DNA from: Anaerolineaceae bacterium
GTDB lineage: Bacteria > Chloroflexota > Anaerolineae > Aggregatilineales > Phototrophicaceae
Reading direction: 5' to 3'
NCBI GenBank assembly: GCA_002702065.1
Contig: NZXX01000007.1
Location: 1 to 49,823, forward strand
Length of the DNA: 49,823 nucleotides
Shown: positions 16,243 through 24,428 of the stretch, in pieces
How positions within the stretch are numbered: the first letter of the stretch is position 1
Layout of the letters: each line of letters begins with the position of its first letter
The notes under the pieces: generated by a model
Told to the model about the DNA's origin: nothing
The model's database searches: none
The model's input: the letters and a program-made list of their open reading frames with translations, nothing else
Position numbers and translations under genes: made by a program

Positions 16243-17165
16243 CACATAATCCGTTTCTCTCTACGATTCAATACAGTTTGTGTCGTCAGGCCAACGACCA
16301 GCACCAGAAGAAACAGCACAATGGAGGCTGCTGCTGCAAAGCCCTGCCGCGATGGTGCATTCGCCGCTCCGGTCGCGCCGAAACCCTGAGCATAGATCAC
16401 GTATCCGAGCACCTGTGTGCCGGGGCGATAGCCAGTAATCACCAGGAAAAGCTGCCAGGCCTGCAATGAACCGATGATATTCAGAAGAATATTGGTATTG
16501 ACTGTGGGGGTTAGCAGTGGCCATGTCACATGGCGAAACCGTTGCCACGAGGAAGCCCCATCAATCTGTGCCGATTCGTACAGTTCCGCAGAGATTGTCT
16601 GAAGGCCCGCGATGAAGATGATCATTGTGATGCCCATATTGGCCCAGATCTGAACGACGATGACCCACCAGAAAGCGCCGGTCCCACCCAGCAGTTCGGA
16701 CTCGATACCCAACGCATTGAATATCTGGGAAACCGGACCGCCCAGAGGATAGAGAAACAGCGTCCAGATCAACCCCTGAATGACGACACCGAGAATTACG
16801 GGCATAAAAAACAAAGTTCGGAAAAAATAAGTGCCGCGCAGTCCCTGTGTCAACAGGATGGCGACAAGCAGCCCCAACCCGAATTGCACAGTGGATACCA
16901 CCACCGAGAAGATAATGGTTCGTCCCAGCGCATCAAGATTGTCGCGCGCAGCCTGCCCGGCAAAAAGGAACTCTTGGTAGTTATCAAAACCAATCCAGTT
17001 GATCGGCGCACCGGTAACCCCGGTTGCGTCCGTAAAGGAATATAACGATGTTGCCAGGGATGGCCCCAGTGCGACGAGAAAATAGGTAAATAATCCGGGT
17101 ACAATGAGCAGATAGGGAATCCAGCGCTGCCATCCTTGCCCAAACGGATAGATCGACGTAACCAT
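16242..17165 (-). CDS. Sugar ABC transporter permease (MalF/UgpA type)
   Basis: 307 residues from ATG 17165, preceded by AAGAGGAC; a longer TTG start at 17195 exists but lies next to a hairpin. Six membrane segments. The EAA loop is TISAELYESAQIDGASSWQR followed by FRHVTWPLLTPTV. It forms the membrane channel together with the downstream permease, for the substrate delivered by the binding protein coded just upstream. Confidence 0.88.
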   Translation of the reverse strand: MVTSIYPFGQGWQRWIPYLLIVPGLFTYFLVALGPSLATSLYSFTDATGVTGAPINWIGFDNYQEFLFAGQAARDNLDALGRTIIFSVVVSTVQFGLGLLVAILLTQGLRGTYFFRTLFFMPVILGVVIQGLIWTLFLYPLGGPVSQIFNALGIESELLGGTGAFWWVIVVQIWANMGITMIIFIAGLQTISAELYESAQIDGASSWQRFRHVTWPLLTPTVNTNILLNIIGSLQAWQLFLVITGYRPGTQVLGYVIYAQGFGATGAANAPSRQGFAAAASIVLFLLVLVVGLTTQTVLNRREKRIM

Positions 17166-17195
17166 ACTAGGTGTCCTCTTACGTCTAAAAGACAA

Positions 17196-17211
17196 CCCTC
17201 TGGGTAGAGGG
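17196..17211 (-). other. Hairpin between binding-protein and permease genes
   Basis: CCCTC-N6-GAGGG in the 77-base gap. Hairpins at this point commonly protect the binding-protein mRNA and raise its level above that of the permeases. There is a short T run (TTTT) after it on the minus strand, so partial termination is also possible. Confidence 0.5.
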
Positions 17212-17242
17212 CTGTCCTAATAGTTGATTTCAGACTGACAGG

Positions 17243-18532
17243 TTATTCACCGTTGACTTCGTCCAGACCGGATTGCAGGTCGGCCTGAGCGCGATCCGCT
17301 AGAACTGCGGGATCTTCAAATTCGTTGAATGGTGCGAAGAAGGACGCATGGGGCAAAGCGAACTGGCCGGCACCGGTTGGGGCGATCCAGTATTGTTCGA
17401 AACCCACGCGGAAGTCCTCGTACTGGGCAATTTCTTCACCAAGCTGGGTGTCCAGAGTTGCGGTCGGTTGCGTCGGGATGAAGCCAACAGCGTTGACGAA
17501 TGACTGATAGGTTTCTGGTTCAGAGAAAGCTTCCATGTACAGAAGAGCTGCTTCAGTGTTCGGGGAATCGGCTGCGATCGTCCAATGCATATCGTACTTA
17601 CCGTACCAGGTCTGATTATCTTCGACATCGTTGCTGCCTGGGAAGGGGATGAAGCCCCATTCGAAATCGGGTTCTGAAGCTTCAATTGCACTGGCATACC
17701 ACGAACCACCGGGGAACATCGCTACTGCGCCGGAAGCGAAGCGACCGGGAGCCGCATCACCGGGGATACCGCTGGCGCCGCGTTCCATCATTTCACTGGC
17801 GTAAACCTGCATACGTTCCCACATCACCATGTTCTCTTCGTCGTTGTACGCGATTTCGCCGGTCCACAGCCCTTCAACATAAGCTTCCTGATCGGGGAAC
17901 AACGAGCCAATCAGGCCGTAGGCGCCAACGAAGATTGGCCAACCATCACTGCCACCGGCGGTCATGCAACCGATGCCTTCGTTGGTGAAGGTTTCGCAGG
18001 CAGCGACCAGATCATCCCAGGTGGTCGGTACTTCAACGCCGAATTCCGCGAAAATGTCTTTGTTGTAGTAGATGCCGCCGTAGATTGTCCGCCCGACAGG
18101 GACCGAATAGACCTGATCATTGTAGGAAGAATCCTGGATGGCGACAGATTCGTAATTTTCCAGGAAGGCCTGATCGGTCAGGTCCAGCAGCAGACCGGCA
18201 TCGATGATAGTCTGCCAGCTAGGTGGGTTCACCCCAGCCATGTAGGGCTGCACGCGGTTGGCGAAGGAATTCAGGAAAGCGATCACATCAATATCACCGG
18301 CCGACAGGCGCGTCTGCGTGACGGTGCCAACTTCGCTGGCGTTGACTACGGAATAATCAACATTGATCCCGGTTTCTGCGGTGAATTGCTCATTGAACTC
18401 TTCCAACCATTCAACCATCGGTGGATTCTGCCAGGTCAGCACGCGCAGTGTGGTCTGGGCGGTGGCTGCGGGAATGAGCGTTACGCTCAGGAGTAAAACA
18501 ATTATCACTAAAAACAAAACACACTTTTTCAT
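17243..18532 (-). CDS. Extracellular sugar-binding protein of the ABC transporter
   Basis: A 429-residue family 1 solute-binding protein. Sec signal MKKCVLFLVIIVLLLSVTLIPAATAQ has no lipobox Cys, so it is probably not a lipoprotein. LRVLTWQNPPMVEWLEEFNE begins the mature domain; VPVGRTIYGGIYYNKDIFAE and GAVAMFPGGSWYASAI are typical family stretches. Trp and Tyr residues (WTIAADSP, YWIAPTG) could stack on sugar rings. AAGGAG lies eight bases before the ATG. With GH16 and a GH-Q enzyme in the same operon, a beta-gluco-oligosaccharide is the likely ligand (inference). Confidence 0.9.
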   Translation of the reverse strand: MKKCVLFLVIIVLLLSVTLIPAATAQTTLRVLTWQNPPMVEWLEEFNEQFTAETGINVDYSVVNASEVGTVTQTRLSAGDIDVIAFLNSFANRVQPYMAGVNPPSWQTIIDAGLLLDLTDQAFLENYESVAIQDSSYNDQVYSVPVGRTIYGGIYYNKDIFAEFGVEVPTTWDDLVAACETFTNEGIGCMTAGGSDGWPIFVGAYGLIGSLFPDQEAYVEGLWTGEIAYNDEENMVMWERMQVYASEMMERGASGIPGDAAPGRFASGAVAMFPGGSWYASAIEASEPDFEWGFIPFPGSNDVEDNQTWYGKYDMHWTIAADSPNTEAALLYMEAFSEPETYQSFVNAVGFIPTQPTATLDTQLGEEIAQYEDFRVGFEQYWIAPTGAGQFALPHASFFAPFNEFEDPAVLADRAQADLQSGLDEVNGE

Positions 18533-18655
18533 TCTATTGCTCCTTATTCAGTTTATGAATCCAAATGTGGATTATGGTGGTCCTGTAGATTCGATACCAA
18601 TAAGATCTTCTTCCTCCTTGTCACTTTTTCCGCTGTTGAAGCGCATGATGGTATG

Positions 18656-18847
18656 TCACGATGGTTTCCGAGAACGTTGTGCCGCCAGAGAACGAGCCGC
18701 GGGGTTGGGTTGATAATCATACTCTCGGATAATTCGCAGCACGCGCTCACGCGTTGCCGGACTGACGCCCGCCTTCCCGTTGGCGACCCGCGAAGCGGTG
18801 GTGCGGGACACCCCGGCCAACTTCGCAATCTCGTCTAGAGTGATCAC
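18656..18847 (-). CDS. Stand-alone LacI-type DNA-binding head
   Basis: Only 63 residues from GTG 18847: ITLDEIAKLAGVSRTTASRV is the LacI helix-turn-helix, and YQPNPAARSLAAQRSRKPS includes the hinge helix. It stops there; the effector-binding core of about 280 residues is absent, and I find no continuation in the other frames before the binding-protein gene. Either this is a 5 prime remnant of a lacI gene or a genuine minimal regulator. A perfect LacI-type operator lies 25 bases upstream of its start. The neighbouring hybrid regulator has exactly the LacI core that is missing here, without a head of its own. Confidence 0.75.
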   Translation of the reverse strand: MITLDEIAKLAGVSRTTASRVANGKAGVSPATRERVLRIIREYDYQPNPAARSLAAQRSRKPS

Positions 18848-18871
18848 AATGGTTTGCCTTCGGATGTTTTG

Positions 18872-18883
18872 GGAAGCGCTTCC
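18872..18883. promoter_or_regulatory. LacI-family operator
   Basis: GGAAGCGCTTCC is a perfect 12-bp palindrome with the AAGCGCTT core typical of LacI-family operators, and is close to known beta-glucoside regulator sites with the GGGAGCGCTCCC pattern. It sits in the spacer in front of the LacI head gene and upstream of the whole transport/GH operon. It is the only such site I see in the window. Confidence 0.7.
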
Positions 18884-19023
18884 AATTCTGTCTTGAGTCT
18901 AACAAGAGGATTTTTGTCGGGCATGGACAAAAGCGAGTCGAATCTGGACAATTCATGGTCAGGTAGGAATCGAACAACCCTTTTGTCAGAATTCAAAGGG
19001 CTGGATTCTGTTCGGGTCGCGAC

Positions 19024-22000
19024 TCAAGAACGTCGGAATACTTCGGGAGACATACCTGTTTCACGGTGGAATAAACGACTGAAATAACTGCTGTCAGAGA
19101 AACCTACATTCAGTGCAATCTCCGTAATGGTCTGTTGGCTGTCCTTCAGCAGGTTTTTCGCCTGATTGATTCGGTAGCGCTGGAGATACGTAATGGGCGA
19201 GGTTCCCAACTCCTGACGAAAGCAGAAAGTCAGGTGGTCTTCAGAAATACCGACATGCCCGGCGACATCCTTGCGCGAAATTGTCTCCGCAAAGTTCTGA
19301 TGTATGTAGCCCATAGCCAACCTAACCGAGCGTCGTGCTTCTTCACTCAGTTTACGTTTATGTTCAAGGGCAGAGGTAATATGGGAAATGGTCTCTTCGA
19401 TACTGAACAGACCTTTGCTGAGCACAACTGCAACACCTTCATTTAGACGGCTCATGTCGATTTCCGTCAGAACCTTACCAGTTACGACAATTACCGGGAT
19501 GGCGCGCAGACTTTCCATGGTGCGCATGGTCTCTAACATCTCAAAACCATCCATCTGCGGCATCTGCAAGTCAAGCAAGATAAGATCGATGATTTCTCGA
19601 TGCAGAATCTCTAAAGCTTCTTGACCCGTACGAGCCTTCAGCACATGGTTGGAGGGGGAATGCGATTGCACAATGCGTGCATGCATTTCGAGAGTACTGG
19701 GCTCGTCATCTACCACCAAGATAGTACGGCCTTCACGATGAGAATCGGGTGCCAACCAGTGATGATCCAACGCAGTGGTCAGTTCGGTAAATTTGATAGG
19801 CTTGGTGAGATAGTCCAGTTCCATAAATGCCCCATCGAGTTGTGCAGTAGAAAAGAAAAACACGGGCGTCCCGCTTAACGCCGAATTGTGTTTGATTTCT
19901 TTGAGCACATCCCAACCAAAAGCCACATCTGTGCTCACATCTAGGACAATAGCAATCGAGCGCAAGCTATTGATCTGTACCTGCCAATCAGATTCATGCT
20001 CCACCATAACCACATCCACTTTGAATGCGTGTTGACTCAAGTGTTTACAAAGGCGCTTGCTGGTGTCAGGATTATTGGTCAGCACCGTAACACCTGATTG
20101 TTGCCAAGTTGGTTCTTCTGTTTCATCGTCTTCTACACTGGGCGGCTGTACCAACGGGAGCTTGAAGGAAAAGACCGAGCCAGCCCCTTGTTCACCTGTC
20201 GAACTGACCGAGATTTTACCGCCATGCATTTCTACCAGCCGCTTGCTGATCGCCAATCCAAGTCCCAGCCCGCCATAGCCCAGTGCGATACTCCGACCCG
20301 ACTGCTGGAACTCGTCGAAAATCGTCTGTTGATCGACAGGCGGGATGCCCAAACCGGTATCTTGGACGGTCACTGTAACGAATTGATTATCATGCTCCAG
20401 GCGCAAGCATATCGTACCGCTTGTGGTGAACTTAATGGCATTGTTGATCAGATTGAGGGCAACCTGTCGCAGACGTATTGGGTCACCCCATACCCAAAGC
20501 CCTGTTCCCGGCAACTCTGCCACAAAATCTAATCCTTTGTCGGCGGCCAGTTGGCTACCGCTCTCGGCAACGATGCGGAAAGCCTGCCTAAGATCAACAT
20601 ACTCGTTGTTTAGACGCAACTGGTCGGCATCACTGGTCGCAAGGTCGATTATGTCGCCTATTAAACCGCTCAGATGCTGGGAATAGGCTTGAATCCGTTC
20701 CACGTCTTTTCGGGTGGGATCAGGCAGCAGCGCATTGTCCTCATCGCTCTCACGGAGGATCATGTCGCTCAAGCCGACGATCAGATTTACAGGCGTTCGT
20801 AGTTCATGGCTGATTGTCGATAGAAATCGACTTTTCATGCGGTTCGCGGCTTCAGCTAAACGCTGCCCCTCGGTTGCTTCACGATACAAGCGCGCCGTAT
20901 TAAGTGCCCCTCCGACTTGCAGAACAATAGAACCATAGAGATCAAAGTGCTCGGAATTAAATACCATGAAGCCGATCTGACCGGACTGATCAACGAGGGG
21001 GAGCAAGGTCAGGATAAATGGTTGCTCCCCATCAGCCAAGCTAGTATATGGGAATTCCTGACTGCGAATGCGGGCTAAACCTCGTTCAGGATTGATGAGA
21101 TCGCGCATTGTACTCCAGGCGACTGGATCATCCTCCTCCGCTTCAAATAATCCAATCATTGCGGTATGGATATTCATGTCAGGCAAGTGTTGTGCGAGAA
21201 CAGTATAGATTTGCAGCTCGTCGAGTGCGGTGAGCAATCTGGCTGTCAGCATACTGAGACGGCTGGAGGTCCAGCGCTCAACCACAACATACTGCTGGTG
21301 CTGCCGACGCATATACGCGCTGATTGTTAGGCGCGCCTCATTCAAGAGGTCACGTGCCAGCAAAGATGATGTTGGTGAATCGGTAGATGATTTACCAAAC
21401 TCATCAATCATCAGTGTAATTGCATCTTGCCAAATGTGGGTGGCATCTTCGCCAGCGGCTGTGCGTTGCAGCACAGTGTCCAGTGCTTCCTTGAATTTGG
21501 AATCGTCATTATCCTGGATACTCTTCATGAAGGTATCCACCAGGAGCTGGCACGAAGCTAGTCCCTCATCCTCTGTCAGGCTATGTGCCTGGTTCAAGAT
21601 TGTGGACGCCATTACGCTGATTATGCGGGAATACGTGGGATCATTAAGTGAATTATCTGACCTAACCCCACTCACGCAACCACACGATTCACGTACCACG
21701 AGATGGGTATCCACCTGGATGTGTTCTGGTAGTACGGTAGTTCCTTCGATAGCTCGCAGCAGAAGATCAACCGCCTGATAGCCCATGTTATACAAGGGGA
21801 CATGGATGCTGCTCAGACCTGGTTTGTGTATGCTGCCCTCAAGTCGGTTGTCAAACCCAATAACAGCGACATCCTGTGGGATTCGCCGCCCGGCATCCTT
21901 AAGGGCCTGCATCGCACCCAATGCGGATTCATCGTTGCTGGCCAATACTGCTGTGAATTCGGAGCCGAAGCCGATGATCTGTTGCATGGCACTATAGCCG

Positions 22001-22581
22001 CCGTCATAGACATGCCTACCGTATGCCACAAGTTTCGAATCCTGATCCAGACCATAGATTTCTAGCCCGGTTTTATATGCATGCAAGCGTTCGCCGCTGT
22101 CTCCACGCATATCCTCGACCGGGCCAGCGATAAAAGCAATCCGACGATGACCATGGGTGACCAGATGTTGCATTGCTTCTAGAATGCCATCTCGGTTATT
22201 GACTGCGATGGTTGGGCCAGTTTCTCCCGAGCCGACAAACAGAATTGGATGTCCGGCAGCCAGATGCTCTTGGATGTATTGTGCGCGTTCGCGAGAGTGG
22301 AGCGGAACAACTACGATTAGACCATCCGTATTCCAGGGGCCTATGGGCACAAAATCTTGCTCTGGGGCGGGAACAGGCCAAACTGGACGTAATGGATCTG
22401 TTGGGCTGGCAGAAGGTCCGATCCCACAGCCCAACAGTAAATTGCACCTCAGATTCTGCGCAGAGCGCGAAACACCGCGAAAAATGGGATCAAGGTAACT
22501 GAGATTGGTTGCTGTCCTGTAAAACTGCCAGCCAGCCAGGATGCCAATGGTTGGTCTGGCGTAGCGGTATCGTGAGGTCAT
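19024..22581 (-). CDS. Hybrid regulator: LacI-type sensor core, histidine kinase, two receivers, AraC DNA-binding domain
   Basis: 1185 residues, with AGGAAAT before the ATG. Residues 8-300 are a LacI/periplasmic-binding-type sugar core (RPTIGILAGWQF, AVLASNDESALGAMQALKDA, DVAVIGFDNR) without a helix-turn-helix in front. A linker with a GAF-like stretch (about 440-560) follows. The HisKA domain carries phospho-acceptor His592 (STISHELRTPVNL). HATPase_c motifs are NLINNAIKF, DTGLGIPP and GGLGLGLAISKRLVEMHGG. A first receiver at about 829-943 looks degenerate; a second at 953-1070 has Asp1004 (ILLDLQMPQMDG). A C-terminal AraC domain spans 1085-1185. There is no membrane segment, so it senses a cytoplasmic sugar. 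Placed before the sugar operon on the same strand, it probably controls it. Confidence 0.88.
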   Translation of the reverse strand: MTSRYRYARPTIGILAGWQFYRTATNLSYLDPIFRGVSRSAQNLRCNLLLGCGIGPSASPTDPLRPVWPVPAPEQDFVPIGPWNTDGLIVVVPLHSRERAQYIQEHLAAGHPILFVGSGETGPTIAVNNRDGILEAMQHLVTHGHRRIAFIAGPVEDMRGDSGERLHAYKTGLEIYGLDQDSKLVAYGRHVYDGGYSAMQQIIGFGSEFTAVLASNDESALGAMQALKDAGRRIPQDVAVIGFDNRLEGSIHKPGLSSIHVPLYNMGYQAVDLLLRAIEGTTVLPEHIQVDTHLVVRESCGCVSGVRSDNSLNDPTYSRIISVMASTILNQAHSLTEDEGLASCQLLVDTFMKSIQDNDDSKFKEALDTVLQRTAAGEDATHIWQDAITLMIDEFGKSSTDSPTSSLLARDLLNEARLTISAYMRRQHQQYVVVERWTSSRLSMLTARLLTALDELQIYTVLAQHLPDMNIHTAMIGLFEAEEDDPVAWSTMRDLINPERGLARIRSQEFPYTSLADGEQPFILTLLPLVDQSGQIGFMVFNSEHFDLYGSIVLQVGGALNTARLYREATEGQRLAEAANRMKSRFLSTISHELRTPVNLIVGLSDMILRESDEDNALLPDPTRKDVERIQAYSQHLSGLIGDIIDLATSDADQLRLNNEYVDLRQAFRIVAESGSQLAADKGLDFVAELPGTGLWVWGDPIRLRQVALNLINNAIKFTTSGTICLRLEHDNQFVTVTVQDTGLGIPPVDQQTIFDEFQQSGRSIALGYGGLGLGLAISKRLVEMHGGKISVSSTGEQGAGSVFSFKLPLVQPPSVEDDETEEPTWQQSGVTVLTNNPDTSKRLCKHLSQHAFKVDVVMVEHESDWQVQINSLRSIAIVLDVSTDVAFGWDVLKEIKHNSALSGTPVFFFSTAQLDGAFMELDYLTKPIKFTELTTALDHHWLAPDSHREGRTILVVDDEPSTLEMHARIVQSHSPSNHVLKARTGQEALEILHREIIDLILLDLQMPQMDGFEMLETMRTMESLRAIPVIVVTGKVLTEIDMSRLNEGVAVVLSKGLFSIEETISHITSALEHKRKLSEEARRSVRLAMGYIHQNFAETISRKDVAGHVGISEDHLTFCFRQELGTSPITYLQRYRINQAKNLLKDSQQTITEIALNVGFSDSSYFSRLFHRETGMSPEVFRRS

Positions 22582-22654
22582 ACAATTAATTTCCTATGAA
22601 ATTCGAATATACCCTTACACTATTCGTTTGATCATGCCACATCATTTTAACTTG

Positions 22655-22711
22655 TTGGCCATTTTCGGACATTGGCTTATAATGAAAACATCATCACTTC
22701 CCCGATGATGT
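22655..22711 (+). promoter_or_regulatory. Promoter and leader hairpin of the HNH gene
   Basis: TTGGCC (22655-22660) and TATAAT (22678-22683) are separated by 17 bases. The leader contains a perfect 8-bp stem, ACATCATC (22688-22695) with GATGATGT (22704-22711). An AAGGAG site precedes the start at 22781. Confidence 0.6.
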
Positions 22712-22780
22712 CCCCTTCCCACTTAAACAAATCAATACGTCCTTCCCCTGTTCGATTCCTCGCTCAAGGAGCTCTTCCTC

Positions 22781-23359
22781 ATGAAACAAATCCCCCTCAC
22801 CAAAGGGCAGGTCGCCCTTGTCGATGATGCCGACTACCTGTGGCTGTCTGGCTACCGCTGGTGCTTTTCCTCAGACGGGTATGCCGTCAACTACTACTGG
22901 GATGAGACCGGCACCAAACGGAAACGATCCATGCACCGACTGCTCATGGCCGAAATCCTGGAGCATCGCGTGCCGCGTGATCTTCAGGTGGATCATATCA
23001 ATCACCAGCGCATCGATAACCGACGCGAGAACCTGCGACTGGCCACCAGAAGCCAGAATCAGGCCTACAAGGGCCTGCAAGTGAATAACACGTCCGGCTA
23101 CAAGGGCGTTGTCCCCAATCGCCGTAAATACGAAGTGCGAATCCGCTACCAGGGCAAACGCTTCTACCTGGGCCTGTACACGGATCCGGTTAAAGCAGCG
23201 CTGGTGTATGACGGTGCGGCCCGGCTGCTGTACGCCGACTTCGCTGGTGTCAATTTCCCCGACCGCCCTACCCCACCTGAGATTGAACAGCTCGTGATAC
23301 AGCGGCTGAAAAAGAAAGGCATTGTCCTGCCGCGAGCGGTCATCGGCCTCTCAGCGTGA
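22781..23359 (+). CDS. HNH endonuclease with AP2-type DNA-binding domain
   Basis: 192 residues. The N-terminal part carries an HNH_3-type motif (LQVDHINHQRIDNRRENLRL: Asp71, His72, Asn74, Asn85). The C-terminal part is an AP2/ERF-like three-stranded DNA-binding domain (SGYKGVVPNRRKYEVRIRY and FYLGLYTDPVKAALVYDGAA). This architecture is that of free-standing homing-type endonucleases of phages and plasmids. No intron or intein is evident next to it. It has its own promoter, ribosome site and a downstream hairpin terminator. Confidence 0.88.
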   Translation: MKQIPLTKGQVALVDDADYLWLSGYRWCFSSDGYAVNYYWDETGTKRKRSMHRLLMAEILEHRVPRDLQVDHINHQRIDNRRENLRLATRSQNQAYKGLQVNNTSGYKGVVPNRRKYEVRIRYQGKRFYLGLYTDPVKAALVYDGAARLLYADFAGVNFPDRPTPPEIEQLVIQRLKKKGIVLPRAVIGLSA

Positions 23360-23368
23360 TGAGAAGCA

Positions 23369-23383
23369 CCAATCCGGGATTGG
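23369..23383. repeat. Plasmid-wide palindrome, copy after HNH gene
   Basis: CCAATCCGGGATTGG, full 7-bp arms around one central base, ten bases after the HNH stop and preceded by AGCA. Confidence 0.85.
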
Positions 23384-23520
23384 CCAAATCCGTTGCGGAA
23401 CGTTGCAATTGGGTTCAACTGTCCAAAAGACAGCCAGCCATTGGTGGTATCTCCTGTGAGTGCGTGGACTCGCGTCCTCGTGCCTGGTGGGGTTCTTTGG
23501 CAGGGACTCCACCAACCAGA

Positions 23521-23553
23521 CAGGCATTCCGGCGGGGATGCCTGTTTCCTTTC
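23521..23553 (+). terminator. Terminator-like hairpin downstream of the HNH gene
   Basis: CAGGCATTCC (23521-23530) pairs with GGGATGCCTG (23535-23544) through ten pairs including one G-T, with loop GGCG, followed by TTTCCTTT. The interrupted T run makes it a moderate terminator. Confidence 0.6.
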
Positions 23554-23614
23554 CGGCAGATAGATCACTGGTTGTGGTGGTAGCTATTCAGTGGGAAGCG
23601 GAAACGAAAAAGCA

Positions 23615-23629
23615 CCAATCCCGGATTGG
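23615..23629. repeat. Plasmid-wide palindrome, second copy in the spacer
   Basis: CCAATCCCGGATTGG, again preceded by AGCA as at 23369. The central base is C instead of G, that is, the opposite orientation. Confidence 0.85.
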
Positions 23630-23949
23630 CTGTATCACCCTCGTAGCGGATATCGTCGATCGTAGAGACGTACATGGGCAATGCATATAGGCTGCGGCAG
23701 ATACCCAGCGGACGATCCCTTTTCGTTTCAGCAGAATGAACCATCTCCAACGAGAGAGTACCCTATGCAGAGGGATCAACACTTGCGAGACTGCCGGGCG
23801 CCACGGGGTTTACCAGCGCTAATGGTTGCATTTCGAAGTTTTGGGGCCGTGGGGGGAGGAAAAAGCCTAATCCCCTGCCTGAAGGACGGTAAATTTTATC
23901 AATGCCTACAGGATGCGGCGGCTGGCATTCGTGATCCTATGCAGGCCAT

Positions 23950-24192
23950 ATGCTGTTTTTCAGTTTAGTCAGCAAGGAGTATCTCGAGCATCTGAATGTC
24001 TATCCCCTGTTTCAGTTGCTGGGCATTCCGGCCATTGTCTTACGTGTTCACAGCTACGCGACTATAATGCACTGGGCCGGTTTCGGGGCGCTGAAGAACT
24101 TGAAGGCTAACCGCACTTTACGTTTCAGGTGGGCATCGGTCTCCATCCCCATTCCTCTATTCGTCTTGCTAAACCGAGTCCGTAAAGAATAA
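23950..24192 (+). CDS. Doubtful 80-residue open frame
   Basis: No recognised family. It reads MLFFSLVSKEYLEHLNVYPL and ends basic (VLLNRVRKE), with a hydrophobic middle. There is no ribosome site before the first ATG. The only support is the strong intrinsic terminator about 50 bases after its stop, which shows that some plus-strand transcript ends there. A non-coding RNA would explain that equally well. Confidence 0.2.
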   Translation: MLFFSLVSKEYLEHLNVYPLFQLLGIPAIVLRVHSYATIMHWAGFGALKNLKANRTLRFRWASVSIPIPLFVLLNRVRKE

Positions 24193-24241
24193 GATCTGCG
24201 CCAAGTCGTATCCCCGCTGTTACACGATTCTATTCGAATTT

Positions 24242-24275
24242 CGGCGGTCGTTTACGACTGCCGTCTTTTCTTTTG
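24242..24275 (+). terminator. Strong intrinsic terminator
   Basis: CGGCGGTCG (24242-24250) and CGACTGCCG (24255-24263) form nine pairs (one G-T) with a TTTA loop, followed by TCTTTTCTTTT. It is oriented for plus-strand transcription, and the transcript it ends is unidentified. Confidence 0.8.
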
Positions 24276-24289
24276 TGGGGGCAAATCTT

Positions 24290-24422
24290 GGGGGGTAAGT
24301 TCCCCCCCCCGTCCCACACGGTGGGATCATTAAAGATTCGGTTGGAAAAACCGGCCCGGTTTGAACATGTCCACATCAAGACTGCCAGTCAGTAACTGGC
24401 CGGATCTTGTTACGTGGACATG
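24290..24422. repeat. Dense cluster of inverted repeats, including a 57-base interrupted palindrome
   Basis: In order: GGGGGG (24290-24295) with a run of nine C (24302-24310); TCCCAC-ACG-GTGGGA (24312-24326); AAACCGG-C-CCGGTTT (24348-24362); and a large palindrome, CATGTCCAC (24366-24374) with GTGGACATG (24414-24422), CAAGA with TCTTG, and CCAGT with ACTGG inside it. No gene lies here. Together with the terminator at 24242, five structures fit in 180 bases. The role is unknown; a folded RNA, a single-strand replication site or a recombination site are possibilities. Confidence 0.75.
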
Positions 24423-24428
24423 GGGGGC

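Larger units (their letters stand above)
23360..24241. other. Non-coding stretch of about 880 bases
   Basis: I find no recognisable gene here apart from one weak small frame at 23950-24192. It holds two full copies of the CCAATCC palindrome (23369 and 23615), each preceded by AGCA, and a terminator-like hairpin at 23521. The open frames on either strand have no ribosome site and no familiar protein pattern. Confidence 0.5.

Noticed and set aside
18960..18985. GGAATCGAAC, resembling the T arm of a tRNA on the minus strand
   Set aside because: The flanking bases do not pair as a T stem and no acceptor stem is present.
22688..22711. Leader hairpin of the HNH gene as a terminator
   Set aside because: No T run follows the stem and the gene has a normal ribosome site downstream.
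23480..23520. tRNA-like 3 prime end (TTC loop followed by ACTCCACCA)
   Set aside because: The segment has a stem and a CCA end, but no T arm of 5 + 7 + 5, no anticodon arm and no D arm can be formed.
23164..23568. 134-residue minus-strand frame beside the HNH gene
   Set aside because: It overlaps the HNH/AP2 gene in antisense, has no ribosome site and shows no family pattern.
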